DNA of 41,230 nucleotides from a virus. Location: positions 1 through 41,230 of IMG/VR virus record IMGVR_UViG_3300036985_003956; one strand, 5' to 3'. This document shows positions 1 to 6,728 of the stretch, one piece after another; position 1 is the first letter of the stretch, and every line of letters begins with the position of its first letter. Both the position numbers and the translations under genes were made by a program. Under the pieces are notes generated by a model that saw only the letters and a list, made by a program, of their open reading frames with translations, made no database searches and was not told where the DNA came from.

Positions 1-176
1 CGTGTTGGAGGCGGCTGAGTAATCGCCCGTGTTGGAGGCGGCTGACCGATCGCCCGTGTTGGAGGCGGCTGAGTAATAGCCCGTGTTGGAGGCGGCTGAG
101 TAATAGCCCGTGTTGGAGGCGGCTGACCGATAGCCCGTGTTGGAGGCGGCTGAGTAATTGCCCGTGTTAGAGGCGA
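1..176 (-). repeat. 27-bp tandem repeat, left block (9-residue coding repeat)
   Basis: About six and a half copies of a 27-bp unit coding S-A-A-S-N-T-G-x-x on the minus strand. Seven of nine codons are identical even at silent sites. Variation is almost confined to two adjacent codons: (T/G/A)AT, giving Y/D/N, followed by TAC, CGG or CAG, giving Y/R/Q. Confidence 0.95.
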
Positions 177-549
177 AACTTTTTTCTTCTGTTCTATTGG
201 CTTTTTTACTTTTAGTTTTTTTAACATTCCTAAAAATAAAATTAACTCCTGCGTCAATAAGACTATGCAAATTTATTTCTGCGCCGATATTTATTTCTGT
301 ACAAGAAAACTTGTTATCTTCATCGTGGTTTACTATTTTTCCGCTTCCCTCCACTTCGCTAAATTTACTATCTGAAGGGGAATAATAACTAAATAAATCA
401 AGGGGATTCTCGCAAAAATGAAACCCTTTTTGGCAGATAATAGCGTCGTCAGTTTTGTATGATTTTCCTGTTTCATATTGGAATCCCCGACACGTCATAT
501 CTTTGTTGTAGGCTTTATATCCTTTTACGGTTTTCTGTTTTGACATCAT
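1..549 (-). CDS. DUF7666-type repeat protein, N-terminal part (continues at the right end of the window)
   Basis: Starts at ATG 549 (or 546) after AGGAGG and runs off the left edge in frame. The first ~125 residues form the globular head seen in phage DUF7666 proteins (KGYKAYNKDMTCRGFQYE, then KGFHFCENPLDL). Then come 9-residue repeats of the form SAASNTGxx. The matching C-terminal part is at 40714-41230, so one gene spans the window edge. The family is common in phages and has no known molecular role. The start overlaps the stop of the upstream membrane microprotein (ATGA). Family assignment is from recognised motifs. Confidence 0.85.
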   Translation of the reverse strand, partial: MMSKQKTVKGYKAYNKDMTCRGFQYETGKSYKTDDAIICQKGFHFCENPLDLFSYYSPSDSKFSEVEGSGKIVNHDEDNKFSCTEINIGAEINLHSLIDAGVNFIFRNVKKTKSKKANRTEEKSFASNTGNYSAASNTGYRSAASNTGYYSAASNTGYYSAASNTGDRSAASNTGDYSAASNT

Positions 550-680
550 CTACCTCCTATTGATAAAATCATCCCCACAATCGCCACAACAAAAACGGTG
601 AGGAAAAATGCTATGACCATGATTCCCACAACGCTTGTTGTACTTTTATAGGTATGTTTTTCTTGGGTTAGGTTTGGCAT
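546..680 (-). CDS. single-pass membrane microprotein (44 aa)
   Basis: Short protein with a polar N-terminus (MPNLTQEKH) and one strong transmembrane segment at about residues 17-40. Its ATG overlaps the stop of the upstream gene (TAATG) and its TGA overlaps the start of the DUF7666 gene, so the three are probably translationally coupled. Function unknown. Confidence 0.7.
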   Translation of the reverse strand: MPNLTQEKHTYKSTTSVVGIMVIAFFLTVFVVAIVGMILSIGGR

Positions 681-907
681 TAGCGTATTAATCCACAGTG
701 AGAAAAATCTATTGTTTTATATATCCCAACTTTACTAGATAATACACCAGGTGTTGTACAATATCCCTGAGTAGTTTTCGATATCCATAATGCACATAAT
801 TCCCTTTTACACTCAATCTCAAACAATTCATAATGGAATTTAGTTTGAGTTTCTCCCCTGGATAATTCATCTGTCATTAGTTGCTTACTCATCATCGGAC
901 AAATCAT
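680..907 (-). CDS. hypothetical phage protein (75 aa)
   Basis: Begins at ATG 907 behind a GGGGGG-type ribosome site and overlaps the stop of the CHAP gene by four bases. It is cysteine-containing (residues 3, 33, 37, 49 and 71) with no recognised domain. Tight coupling on both sides supports expression. Confidence 0.65.
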   Translation of the reverse strand: MICPMMSKQLMTDELSRGETQTKFHYELFEIECKRELCALWISKTTQGYCTTPGVLSSKVGIYKTIDFSHCGLIR

Positions 908-1527
908 GGTTTCCCCCCGGTTAGTCTCACATACACCATCAAATTCTTAGGCGTACCCTGATATACAATCCGTTTTACTTTTGACGGCGCTTTTCCCGTA
1001 TTTCCTTCAATAGTGATTATTCTGTTTGGTTCTACTCGTTCCACTATGCCGACGTGTCCCCCGGTATCACGGGAAAATACCGCTATGTCTCCCGGCTGAG
1101 GATTTTTGACATGTTTACCATACTGCAAAAAATTTGTTGAGCGCAAAGTATAGGGAATAGATAATCCTGATTTACTGGCACAGTACGACACAAAACCTGC
1201 GCACCACGGTAATCCCTGCCGTCCTTGCATATACTTGGCAACGTCCGGTCCGTAATTGTCAAAGATAAACTCTCCCTTTCCTATTTCCTGCCGGGCAACT
1301 GAGACAATATCCGCATGGGAATATTTAACCGTAACAAAGATGATAACCAAAATAACCGCAATAGCACCCACCGCACACCAAAAGTTGTTTCTTTTTCTCC
1401 GCGCTTCTTCCTCCAGATGGGCGAGTAGCATTTTCTTTGTCCCCTCTGTAATTTTTGCTTCAACTTCCTTTTGTTTCTCCGCCATATCGTTATGATATGA
1501 CCTCTCTGCCGATGGTGATGAATTCAT
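904..1527 (-). CDS. membrane-anchored CHAP-type peptidoglycan hydrolase (endolysin candidate)
   Basis: From start 1527 (207 aa; GGGGGTG upstream): a coiled, charged N-terminus, one transmembrane/signal-anchor segment at about residues 48-69, then a CHAP/NlpC-like domain. The catalytic Cys sits in GLPWCAGFVSYC and the His in GHVGIVERV; PQPGDIAVFSR is the usual CHAP connector. Such enzymes cut the peptide part of murein. The anchor suggests a signal-arrest-release or membrane-tethered lysin. The frame stays open upstream to 1713, so starts at 1665 or 1713 are possible. It lies in the leftward arm, away from the holin and spanins. Confidence 0.8.
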   Translation of the reverse strand: MNSSPSAERSYHNDMAEKQKEVEAKITEGTKKMLLAHLEEEARRKRNNFWCAVGAIAVILVIIFVTVKYSHADIVSVARQEIGKGEFIFDNYGPDVAKYMQGRQGLPWCAGFVSYCASKSGLSIPYTLRSTNFLQYGKHVKNPQPGDIAVFSRDTGGHVGIVERVEPNRIITIEGNTGKAPSKVKRIVYQGTPKNLMVYVRLTGGKP

Positions 1528-1639
1528 GTTACACCCCCGAAATAGTAAATCCTCCTGCATACTGACGGCGAAGTCATGCAGGTAGCCACGGTTGGCTCTT
1601 AGGAAACCGAGTGTCTGCGGTGAACAGTATGCAAGAGGA

Positions 1640-1813
1640 TTAAATTTGTTTTTTAGTTTTCCCATTTGACTTCGCCGTTTTTGTAAATCCTGAATCTTCC
1701 AAAAAATTTCCAAGAGCCATAAGTATTTGACACCTCAAAGACATTCCTGAATGATTTTTAATCTCATCCATTTTCTTGCGCTTATCGTCTGGAATATCAA
1801 TCAGTGTTTTCAT
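1640..1813 (-). CDS. ribbon-helix-helix-like small regulator (57 aa)
   Basis: Predicted strand KTLIDIP followed by two helices, the second LRCQILMALGNFLED, matches the layout of MetJ/Arc-type DNA-binding proteins. Start 1813 is chosen because the -10 box ends only six bases upstream, implying a leaderless transcript. A perfect palindrome covers its promoter, which suggests it represses itself. The family call rests on pattern only. Confidence 0.6.
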   Translation of the reverse strand: MKTLIDIPDDKRKKMDEIKNHSGMSLRCQILMALGNFLEDSGFTKTAKSNGKTKKQI

Positions 1814-1819
1814 ACTTAG

Positions 1820-1848
1820 AGTATATAACATTATATACAAAAAAGCAA
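1820..1848 (-). promoter_or_regulatory. promoter with palindromic operator for the RHH-like gene
   Basis: -35 TTGCTT (1843-1848), 17-bp spacer, -10 TATACT (1820-1825). The -10 and spacer are covered by an 18-bp perfect inverted repeat at 1821-1838 (GTATATAA-TG-TTATATAC), a likely operator. The ATG follows after six bases. Confidence 0.65.
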
Positions 1849-1862
1849 GCTTTATTTTTAAG

Positions 1863-2348
1863 TTATTTTCCGCGCCCCCAATACAATCTTTTAAATTCAG
1901 TTTCCATGACCCGATAATATAAAAATCTCCAAGCAAGTGCTTCTCTTTTTTGAAAATTCTTAGGTCTCCTTTCCCATTGATGGCTACCATTTCTACTAAC
2001 CCAAAGCAAACCGAATGGTTTATTTATTTCTTCTTTTTTTATTAATCCCCACGGGCAGACGATTGAAAGCGAAGAACAAAACGAAGAATAGTTTTCCCAT
2101 TTATCGTCATTAATAAAATCTGAACGTGAAACTTTTACTTCAAATCCTCTTATCCACTTATGGTCTGTATCTATAATGATTGCGTCAATTCTTAAATCGC
2201 CATAAGTGTATTCAGGAACATAAATATTAGCCCAGCGCTCCATTTTGCTTAATTGGTTCTGAACATCCTGCGCGTTCATCCCAACCGCTTGAGATATATT
2301 TTCTTGTTCGATTTGTTCAGGAGTTTTTCTTTCCCATATATTGCCCAT
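1863..2348 (-). CDS. MmcB-like PD-(D/E)XK nuclease family protein
   Basis: 161 aa. The core DLRIDAIIID then GFEVKVSRSDF is a PD-(D/E)XK signature (D of RIDA, E-x-K of EVK). KWENYSSFCSSL and the following IVCPWGLI match the MmcB/DNA-repair subfamily. The N-terminal third contains a helix with EQIEQENISQAV. Start ATG 2348 follows GAGGGGGAAATA and overlaps the preceding stop (TAATG). Probable role: a nuclease acting on phage or host DNA. Substrate unknown. Confidence 0.75.
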   Translation of the reverse strand: MGNIWERKTPEQIEQENISQAVGMNAQDVQNQLSKMERWANIYVPEYTYGDLRIDAIIIDTDHKWIRGFEVKVSRSDFINDDKWENYSSFCSSLSIVCPWGLIKKEEINKPFGLLWVSRNGSHQWERRPKNFQKREALAWRFLYYRVMETEFKRLYWGRGK

Positions 2349-2497
2349 TATTTCCCCCTCTCCGGCACTTCCACCAATTCCACCTCGTCTACCGAGACGA
2401 CATTAATCCCGTTCCACTTTCCAAGCACTTCCATCAACACTTTTTTTATGTCCGGCTGCGGGTCTGTTATGGTCAATATGTAATGTTTGGTTTTCAT
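2348..2497 (-). CDS. hypothetical microprotein (49 aa)
   Basis: Short acidic protein beginning MKTKHYILTITDPQPDIKK. Its stop overlaps the MmcB-like start, so the two are coupled. No recognised domain. Confidence 0.6.
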   Translation of the reverse strand: MKTKHYILTITDPQPDIKKVLMEVLGKWNGINVVSVDEVELVEVPERGK

Positions 2498-2562
2498 CTC
2501 AGAACATACTCTCCGTTGTTTGGGTTACTCCGCCAGCAACAATTTAATAAGATGCGTGGAGG

Positions 2563-2745
2563 TCATGTTTTTTGTAAATGTTTTATACAACACTCATCCG
2601 AACAAAGATGGTATTCTTTCCGTATTCCATAACCGATAAAGTTATTAGCATATAATGTTTGCCAGTTATCTATTCCCCCAAAATATGTCTGCATCAAATC
2701 TTTTTCATTTCCACAAACATCACAGACTAATTTATGTATTTCCAT
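2563..2745 (-). CDS. zinc-binding microprotein (60 aa)
   Basis: Start 2745 is chosen because AGGGGAGGA precedes it; the frame is open further upstream to 2805. Cysteine pairs C-D-V-C near the N-terminus and C-S-D-E-C-C near the C-terminus (LCSDECCIKH) form a likely zinc site. Function unknown. Confidence 0.6.
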   Translation of the reverse strand: MEIHKLVCDVCGNEKDLMQTYFGGIDNWQTLYANNFIGYGIRKEYHLCSDECCIKHLQKT

Positions 2746-2887
2746 TCCTCCCCTCCCCTTCCCCCTTTTTAGCCCTACGAGCCTTTTTAAACCACTCAAG
2801 GTCATAATCTACGCCTTGATGGGTAATCTTCGATTCCTTACGGTACAAACCCCTTGTTTTGGGTCATAATTTTTTGGTATGTTACCC

Positions 2888-3064
2888 CTATTCCAGCTTT
2901 TTAATCACATAATCAACAAACTTAATATCACACAAAAACCGGTGTATCCCGCTTTCGGGATGGTTTATCAGCCGGTGCTTGCAATACTGCAAACATCCCA
3001 TAAGCTTGACTTTCTCATCCGCGTCCAGGACAATCGCTTCACGCTCAATCTTGATTTTTTCCAT
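2888..3064 (-). CDS. hypothetical microprotein (58 aa)
   Basis: Starts MEKIKIEREAIVLDADEK at ATG 3064, behind a weak GAGGT, nine bases downstream of the preceding stop. It has three cysteines and basic helices. No recognised domain; support is its place in the operon and a plausible start. Confidence 0.55.
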   Translation of the reverse strand: MEKIKIEREAIVLDADEKVKLMGCLQYCKHRLINHPESGIHRFLCDIKFVDYVIKKLE

Positions 3065-3072
3065 TGTATACC

Positions 3073-3261
3073 TCAGTAAGTAATCGGGTTGACTAACGTC
3101 CTATGCCCACACATACAGCAGACGTAATGATTCCTGCCGTTGACTGTTGCTTGTCCGCAGAAACAATGCTGGCATGACGTAACTGGTCTGCTTAATTGTT
3201 TCATCAACATCCGCTGGTAATCATTATCCTCTACCGGTTCACCGGTTTGCTTGTTTTCCAT
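3073..3261 (-). CDS. zinc-ribbon microprotein (62 aa)
   Basis: Two cysteine knuckles (C-Q-H-C-F-C and C-C-M-C-G-H) indicate a zinc ribbon. GGGAGGGAAGA precedes ATG 3261. Possibly a nucleic-acid-binding accessory of the replication cluster; no function known. Confidence 0.65.
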   Translation of the reverse strand: MENKQTGEPVEDNDYQRMLMKQLSRPVTSCQHCFCGQATVNGRNHYVCCMCGHRTLVNPITY

Positions 3262-3304
3262 TCTTCCCTCCCTCCCCGGATGGGGTTAACTCTCGCTTTG
3301 GTTT

Positions 3305-3664
3305 CTAAAGTGGTAATTTTTTTATCCCTAATTTTTCCAGTTCTGCCCTACATTCTTCTGGCATGGGGACTGCTTCTGCTTTCCACCGTTCAATTCTCTG
3401 TTTTTCTGTCTCAGATTCCAAAGCCAAGTTCCTTTTTGACCTACAATCAACAGCTATGTTCTCAACTTTTTCCCGGATTATTGCGATAATATTTGAGCCG
3501 GGGTACAGTTCCTTAGTTGTTTTTATAATTTCAATAATCGCCATAAGGAAATATTGCCCGTCAAGATCGTTAAGTGTTTGCCACAACAAAGACGCGTTAA
3601 ACTTTGTTCCCGGAAACGCCGCGGTCAATGCCACATACCCCTGTTGGAATGATTCGTTTGTCAT
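3305..3664 (-). CDS. helicase-loader-like replication protein (G39P-like, tentative)
   Basis: 119 aa. The N-terminal half (YVALTAAFPGTKF, then LLWQTLNDLDGQYFLMAI, then YPGSNIIAIIRE) has the length, helix pattern and conserved Trp of the phage helicase loader/inhibitor G39P family. The C-terminus is charged and basic. GGAGG precedes ATG 3664. The gene starts 68 bases inside the replication initiator, in another frame. Position next to the initiator supports a role in loading the replicative helicase. Similarity is weak. Confidence 0.5.
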   Translation of the reverse strand: MTNESFQQGYVALTAAFPGTKFNASLLWQTLNDLDGQYFLMAIIEIIKTTKELYPGSNIIAIIREKVENIAVDCRSKRNLALESETEKQRIERWKAEAVPMPEECRAELEKLGIKKLPL

Positions 3665-4340
3665 TTTTTAAATCCTCCGTAAGTTTTTTAAGTCCTCTTA
3701 AATTACTTTTTTGGGCTTTAGTTAAATTATCTTCAACTTCTACGTTTTCTTTTCTTGACCAAGCTAAAATCGTGTGATAGTGGCTTCCGTATTCTTTAAA
3801 TTTTTTAGGTTTCTGGTGAGCGTATTCATTAAGCCTTGATATTCTATCATCAGCACCTTCTTGCCCAAACTGTGATATTAACTTAGTATATTCTTCGGGA
3901 GTTAATAAAACAAATTCATGGTGGAGATGCTTATCTTCTTTTATATTATCTTTACTTATATTATCTTTACTTATATTAGGCGGGAGTACTCCAAGAGTAT
4001 TCGCCGATGATTCGTCGAATGATGGAACGGGAGGTAGTTTTGATTTTGTAGGTTTGTCTATCCTTTGATATTTTAAGAAGTTACGTATAAAACCATATTG
4101 TGATCCATCTACTTCATACCATTGAATTTTATGGTTAAGTTCTTTTTTTAACTTGCTTATATCAATTTTTATGTCATAGGGGAAGATTTGAGCTTTTAAA
4201 AGTTGATTCGCGGATTTAAATTTACCCTCATCATCAGCAAAATTCCATAGTCCTATATAAAAGAGACGTGCCGCAAAGCTCCATTGTCCTATTTCCTCGT
4301 CACTCCAAAATTCAGGGTCTATGATTCGCTTACGTGCCAT
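3597..4340 (-). CDS. phage replication initiation protein
   Basis: 247 aa from ATG 4340. The N-terminal winged-helix-like region ARKRIIDPEFWSDEE..., IGLWNFADDEGKF, and FLKYQRIDKPTKSK is the signature of phage replisome organisers. The middle contains a duplicated ISKDNISKDN linker, and the C-terminus is a helix-rich region with HYHTILAW. It would bind the origin and recruit helicase with the next gene. Start 4340 overlaps the HNH gene by 11 bases; an in-frame ATG at 4379 is less likely. Confidence 0.8.
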   Translation of the reverse strand: MARKRIIDPEFWSDEEIGQWSFAARLFYIGLWNFADDEGKFKSANQLLKAQIFPYDIKIDISKLKKELNHKIQWYEVDGSQYGFIRNFLKYQRIDKPTKSKLPPVPSFDESSANTLGVLPPNISKDNISKDNIKEDKHLHHEFVLLTPEEYTKLISQFGQEGADDRISRLNEYAHQKPKKFKEYGSHYHTILAWSRKENVEVEDNLTKAQKSNLRGLKKLTEDLKNDKRIIPTGVCGIDRGVSGNKV

Positions 4341-4575
4341 TTTTCCATCCTTTTCTGTGTTGATTTTTATGACAATCATCGCAAAGCGTTATTCCATTAT
4401 TTATATCTAATCTTAATTCTGGATACTGATGGTATGATTTTTTATGATGAGCGCTTATGGGTATTTGATGATGATTTTTCCTGCATATCTGACAGGTAAA
4501 TAAATCTCTTTCGTAAACTCTTCTTTGCCAATCAATATAAGTTTTTGGTTTATCTGGTCTTTTTATCGGAGACAT
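4330..4575 (-). CDS. HNH endonuclease (81 aa)
   Basis: Compact HNH protein: CQIC zinc knuckle, ISAHHKKSYH, NNGITLCDDCHKNQH with the second knuckle. WQRRVYERDLFTC is the usual N-terminal helix. It cuts DNA; free-standing HNH genes in phages are often homing enzymes. A structured terminator-like element lies directly upstream (4598-4643). Confidence 0.9.
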   Translation of the reverse strand: MSPIKRPDKPKTYIDWQRRVYERDLFTCQICRKNHHQIPISAHHKKSYHQYPELRLDINNGITLCDDCHKNQHRKGWKNGT

Positions 4576-4597
4576 TATTTCCCAAAAATAAAAACTC

Positions 4598-4643
4598 CCC
4601 AGGCAAGGAATTAACCTTATTGTTTGCGGCGAGCAAACCTGGG
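4598..4643 (-). terminator. branched hairpin with U-rich tail in the leader of the HNH gene
   Basis: Outer stem CCCAGG/CCTGGG encloses two hairpins: GTTTGC/GCAAAC (4622-4638) and AAGG/CCTT (4605-4618). Leftward it is followed by GAGTTTTTATTTTT and then the HNH start. T's also follow on the plus strand, so it may terminate both ways. Confidence 0.55.
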
Positions 4644-4646
4644 TTT

Positions 4647-5225
4647 TTAAAGATTGAATTTATCATGTTTAATAAATTCCACTTGTTCTGGTTGATAATA
4701 TGGTCTATTCTTACAATATTTCTTAAACTTTTCCTCTCTTTTTTGTCTATGCTTAAACTCTAAGAATTTAAAACGAATTTGCAAATAACATTTAAATTTA
4801 TCTATTTTAAATCCCGGTATTGTTAAATAAGATTTTACTCTATTTACTTTTTTCAATATAGTTAAATATCTTCTTTTTTTTAAGTCTGGAAAAGTTAATA
4901 ATTGTCTTTCTAAAAAATCTTTAATTGGCTCTTTATTCCCGGAAAGTTTATATCTTATTATTATAAATCCAAAAGAAGATAAGTACTCATCTCTATATTC
5001 ATCTCTAATTTGAGTAGGTTTTTTATTATGTACTGCTCCATCAATTTCAATAATAATTCCTTTTTTAGGAATAGCTATATCGGCGATATACGGGGGGATA
5101 GCATATTGGGGATTAAACTCTATCCCCCAAGACGATAGTATGCTATAAAATTTCTGTTCATATAAATTATTCTTTTTAAATTGTTGTTTTCTATACATCA
5201 TTGTTCTTTCGGTCGTATTCATCAT
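4647..5225 (-). CDS. DUF559 / Vsr-like PD-(D/E)XK endonuclease
   Basis: 192 aa. IPPYIADIAIPKKGIIIEIDGAVHN carries the D...E-x-D core of DUF559/Vsr-like enzymes, followed by RDEYRDEYLSSFGFIIIRY. The C-terminal half is lysine-rich and probably binds DNA. Phage members are thought to be homing or nicking enzymes. No clear ribosome site precedes the ATG; expression may be coupled to the leader ORF ending 13 bases upstream. Confidence 0.8.
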   Translation of the reverse strand: MMNTTERTMMYRKQQFKKNNLYEQKFYSILSSWGIEFNPQYAIPPYIADIAIPKKGIIIEIDGAVHNKKPTQIRDEYRDEYLSSFGFIIIRYKLSGNKEPIKDFLERQLLTFPDLKKRRYLTILKKVNRVKSYLTIPGFKIDKFKCYLQIRFKFLEFKHRQKREEKFKKYCKNRPYYQPEQVEFIKHDKFNL

Positions 5226-5237
5226 AAATTTATTATA

Positions 5238-5399
5238 TTACAAAATAAATAATCCACCGGCAAGCAGGACAAACTTACCTCCGTGGGGGAGGCTGCCGAC
5301 CGGTGGATTACACAAAATAAAATCCGGCGCGAATAAATTCATATTCCTCGTCGGATTCTGGTTTTTGTTTGATTTTTCATAGTTTGTCATTTTTCTCAT
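5238..5399 (-). CDS. leader ORF A overlapping an attenuator-like hairpin (53 aa)
   Basis: Starts at ATG 5399 behind GTGGGGATGAAA and ends just beyond the hairpin at 5251-5309. Its C-terminus (FILCNPPVGSLP..., AGGLFIL) is simply the translation of the hairpin and T-run. A closely similar arrangement is at 39189-39320. It probably acts as a leader peptide rather than a working protein. Frame openings continue to 5423. Confidence 0.45.
   Translation of the reverse strand: MRKMTNYEKSNKNQNPTRNMNLFAPDFILCNPPVGSLPHGGKFVLLAGGLFIL
5251..5309 (-). terminator. attenuator-like hairpin in the DUF559 leader
   Basis: Perfect 10-bp outer stem AATCCACCGG/CCGGTGGATT (5251-5260 with 5300-5309) and inner stem CCTCC/GGAGG (5278-5282 with 5288-5292). 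Read leftward it is followed by ATTTATTTTG, a weak U-tract, then the DUF559 start. The outer stem is a palindrome in either direction. Confidence 0.65.
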
Positions 5400-5428
5400 T
5401 TTCATCCCCACGATGAACAGCAAATAAA

Positions 5429-5456
5429 ATTATAATACGATTTTCGGAAATGTCAA
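5429..5456 (-). promoter_or_regulatory. strong sigma-70-type promoter for the DUF559 leader
   Basis: -35 TTGACA (5451-5456), 16-bp spacer, -10 TATAAT (5429-5434), both matching consensus. The leader ORF starts about 30 bases downstream. Confidence 0.8.
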
Positions 5457-5485
5457 GCTTTTTTTATAACTTAAAATATAACTAT

Positions 5486-5614
5486 TTATAACTTGATTTT
5501 CTTAGATTCTCTCCGCGCGTGTCGCTCCCTCTGTCTCTGCAAATCCTCCAGTGCATACGCGTACATCAACTCTGCGTGCCGGCGGGATAGTTTTATGAGT
5601 TTGGTTAGGCGCAT
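5486..5614 (-). CDS. basic microprotein (42 aa)
   Basis: Arginine/lysine-rich helix (MRLTKLIKLSRRHAE...RQRERHARRES), likely nucleic-acid-binding. It starts one base after the stop codon of the coiled-coil microprotein. Function unknown. Confidence 0.5.
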   Translation of the reverse strand: MRLTKLIKLSRRHAELMYAYALEDLQRQRERHARRESKKIKL

Positions 5615-5617
5615 GAT

Positions 5618-5764
5618 TTACCCCTCTTTATAATGTTCAATCGCTTGTTTTAGGATGTATATTTCTTCCCCCCGTTTTTTTAGTTCCTCTTGCAGATATT
5701 TTATCATTTTATCACGGGATGCTATTTTGTTTTCAAGTTCGTTGATTCGTTCCAATGGTTTCAT
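5618..5764 (-). CDS. coiled-coil microprotein (48 aa)
   Basis: Heptad-like pattern through most of the length (ERINELENKIASRDKMI, YLQEELKKRGEEI). GGAGGGAATAAAA precedes ATG 5764. Probably a dimerising accessory protein. Function unknown. Confidence 0.65.
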   Translation of the reverse strand: MKPLERINELENKIASRDKMIKYLQEELKKRGEEIYILKQAIEHYKEG

Positions 5765-5816
5765 TTTTATTCCCTCCAATTTAAGCCGGGGACGCGGTCG
5801 CCCGGGTGGGTTAATA

Positions 5817-6140
5817 TTAATTAAAATACGGGGTTTTGTTTTTCATCTTATTTTCAAATTTCTGATGACGTTCATCAGCTATTTTTTCGGCTATTGTCCG
5901 GGCGGTTAAATAATCCGGGTGATTTTCAAAGATGTCAACGTAATCTGATTCCACATAGTCGCTTACATATTCAGATTTATTTATTACATTATCTATTACC
6001 GGAGATAATTTATCCAGACAGGTTTTTGCCCATAGCGTGACGCATCTTCGTTTGTCAGCCCTGTTATCTACGCTATAATACACCCGGCATTTTGTTTTTG
6101 TAACTGTGTTTTCTACTGAATGTTTTTTGTATTTAATCAT
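5817..6140 (-). CDS. hypothetical phage protein (107 aa)
   Basis: AGAGGTGACAAA precedes ATG 6140. Basic N-terminal half with two cysteines and an RADKRRCVTLW segment, then an acidic region (YVESDYVDIFENHPDY) and a charged helix. No recognised family. Confidence 0.65.
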   Translation of the reverse strand: MIKYKKHSVENTVTKTKCRVYYSVDNRADKRRCVTLWAKTCLDKLSPVIDNVINKSEYVSDYVESDYVDIFENHPDYLTARTIAEKIADERHQKFENKMKNKTPYFN

Positions 6141-6173
6141 TTTGTCACCTCTCGCAGTTATGGAGTTTATAAA

Positions 6174-6389
6174 TTAATCAAAAATTCCTAAGTCAAATTC
6201 ATATCGTAATTGTGCTTTGTAAGCTCGACCAAGAGTGCTATTCTCCAATACCATTTTTACCGCGGATACCTTGTCAATACCTTCAGCAATGTAGGTTTTT
6301 ACGGTTTCGATTTGTTCTTTATAGATTCTTTCTGCCCATTCGGTTATTGATAGTTTGTCCTGGGTGCAATATTCTTTTGTTGTTTTCAT
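6174..6389 (-). CDS. hypothetical early protein (71 aa)
   Basis: Start 6389 is chosen for the preceding GGGGGGAACAAA. Helical protein with SITEWAERIYKEQIETVKTYI. It has its own strong promoter at 6449-6477, which carries the 11-base operator-like motif. No recognised domain. Confidence 0.65.
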   Translation of the reverse strand: MKTTKEYCTQDKLSITEWAERIYKEQIETVKTYIAEGIDKVSAVKMVLENSTLGRAYKAQLRYEFDLGIFD

Positions 6390-6448
6390 TTTGTTCCCCC
6401 CTTGCTCCTGGCATTTTGTGGGCGACCTCGTGTCCCCCATCTAATACA

Positions 6449-6477
6449 ATAATACCACAGCCGGTTGGGTTTGTCAA
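6449..6477 (-). promoter_or_regulatory. early promoter 2 with operator motif in the spacer
   Basis: -35 TTGACA (6472-6477), 17-bp spacer, -10 TATTAT (6449-6454). The spacer half next to the -10 is ACCGGCTGTGG (plus strand CCACAGCCGGT, 6455-6465), identical to the site in early promoter 1. Confidence 0.75.
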
Positions 6478-6650
6478 GGAAAATCTTTTAATGTTTCCTC
6501 GTCGGTGTTAGCAATTATTTTTGTATCATCAATTAATTGTTTCGGACGCCCCCCACGTTTCCCATTCTTCCGGGCCGCCGCTCTCTGCGCCTCTGTAGCC
6601 CTACTGCCTCCGATTTTACCGATCATTGCCATGTATTTTTTATGATCCAT
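6474..6650 (-). CDS. small KGG/AT-hook-like protein (58 aa)
   Basis: Start 6650 follows AAGGAGGTGATTAAC, a near-ideal ribosome site. IGKIGGSRATEAQRAAARKNGKRGGRPK resembles the short glycine/arginine repeats of phage KGG-type proteins, and GGRPK is AT-hook-like. It is the first gene of the leftward arm, so it may be an early regulator or DNA-binding protein. Its end overlaps early promoter 2. Confidence 0.7.
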   Translation of the reverse strand: MDHKKYMAMIGKIGGSRATEAQRAAARKNGKRGGRPKQLIDDTKIIANTDEETLKDFP

Positions 6651-6673
6651 GTTAATCACCTCCTTATATAGAG

Positions 6674-6702
6674 AGTATACCACAGCCGGTGCAGATATGC
6701 AA
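6674..6702 (-). promoter_or_regulatory. early promoter 1 with operator motif in the spacer
   Basis: -35 TTGCAT (6697-6702), 17-bp spacer, -10 TATACT (6674-6679). The bases abutting the -10 are the same ACCGGCTGTGG as in early promoter 2 (plus strand 6680-6690), placed at exactly the same offset. Confidence 0.75.
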
Positions 6703-6728
6703 GGATTATTTTACCGTCGCTGATGATT

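Noticed and set aside
1-176. CRISPR array at the window edges
   Set aside because: Units are contiguous 27-bp coding repeats in frame with a protein; there are no unique spacers of constant length.
158-385. Plus-strand ORF at the left edge
   Set aside because: Antisense shadow of the DUF7666 gene, with no ribosome site.
1528-1713. N-terminal extension of the CHAP lysin
   Set aside because: Open frame overlaps the RHH gene and the start at 1527 has the better ribosome site; noted as an alternative only.
2746-2860. Short minus-strand ORF ending ...DYDLEWFKKARRAKK
   Set aside because: The frame looks protein-like but only a TTG with wrongly spaced ribosome site could start it; not supported enough to list.
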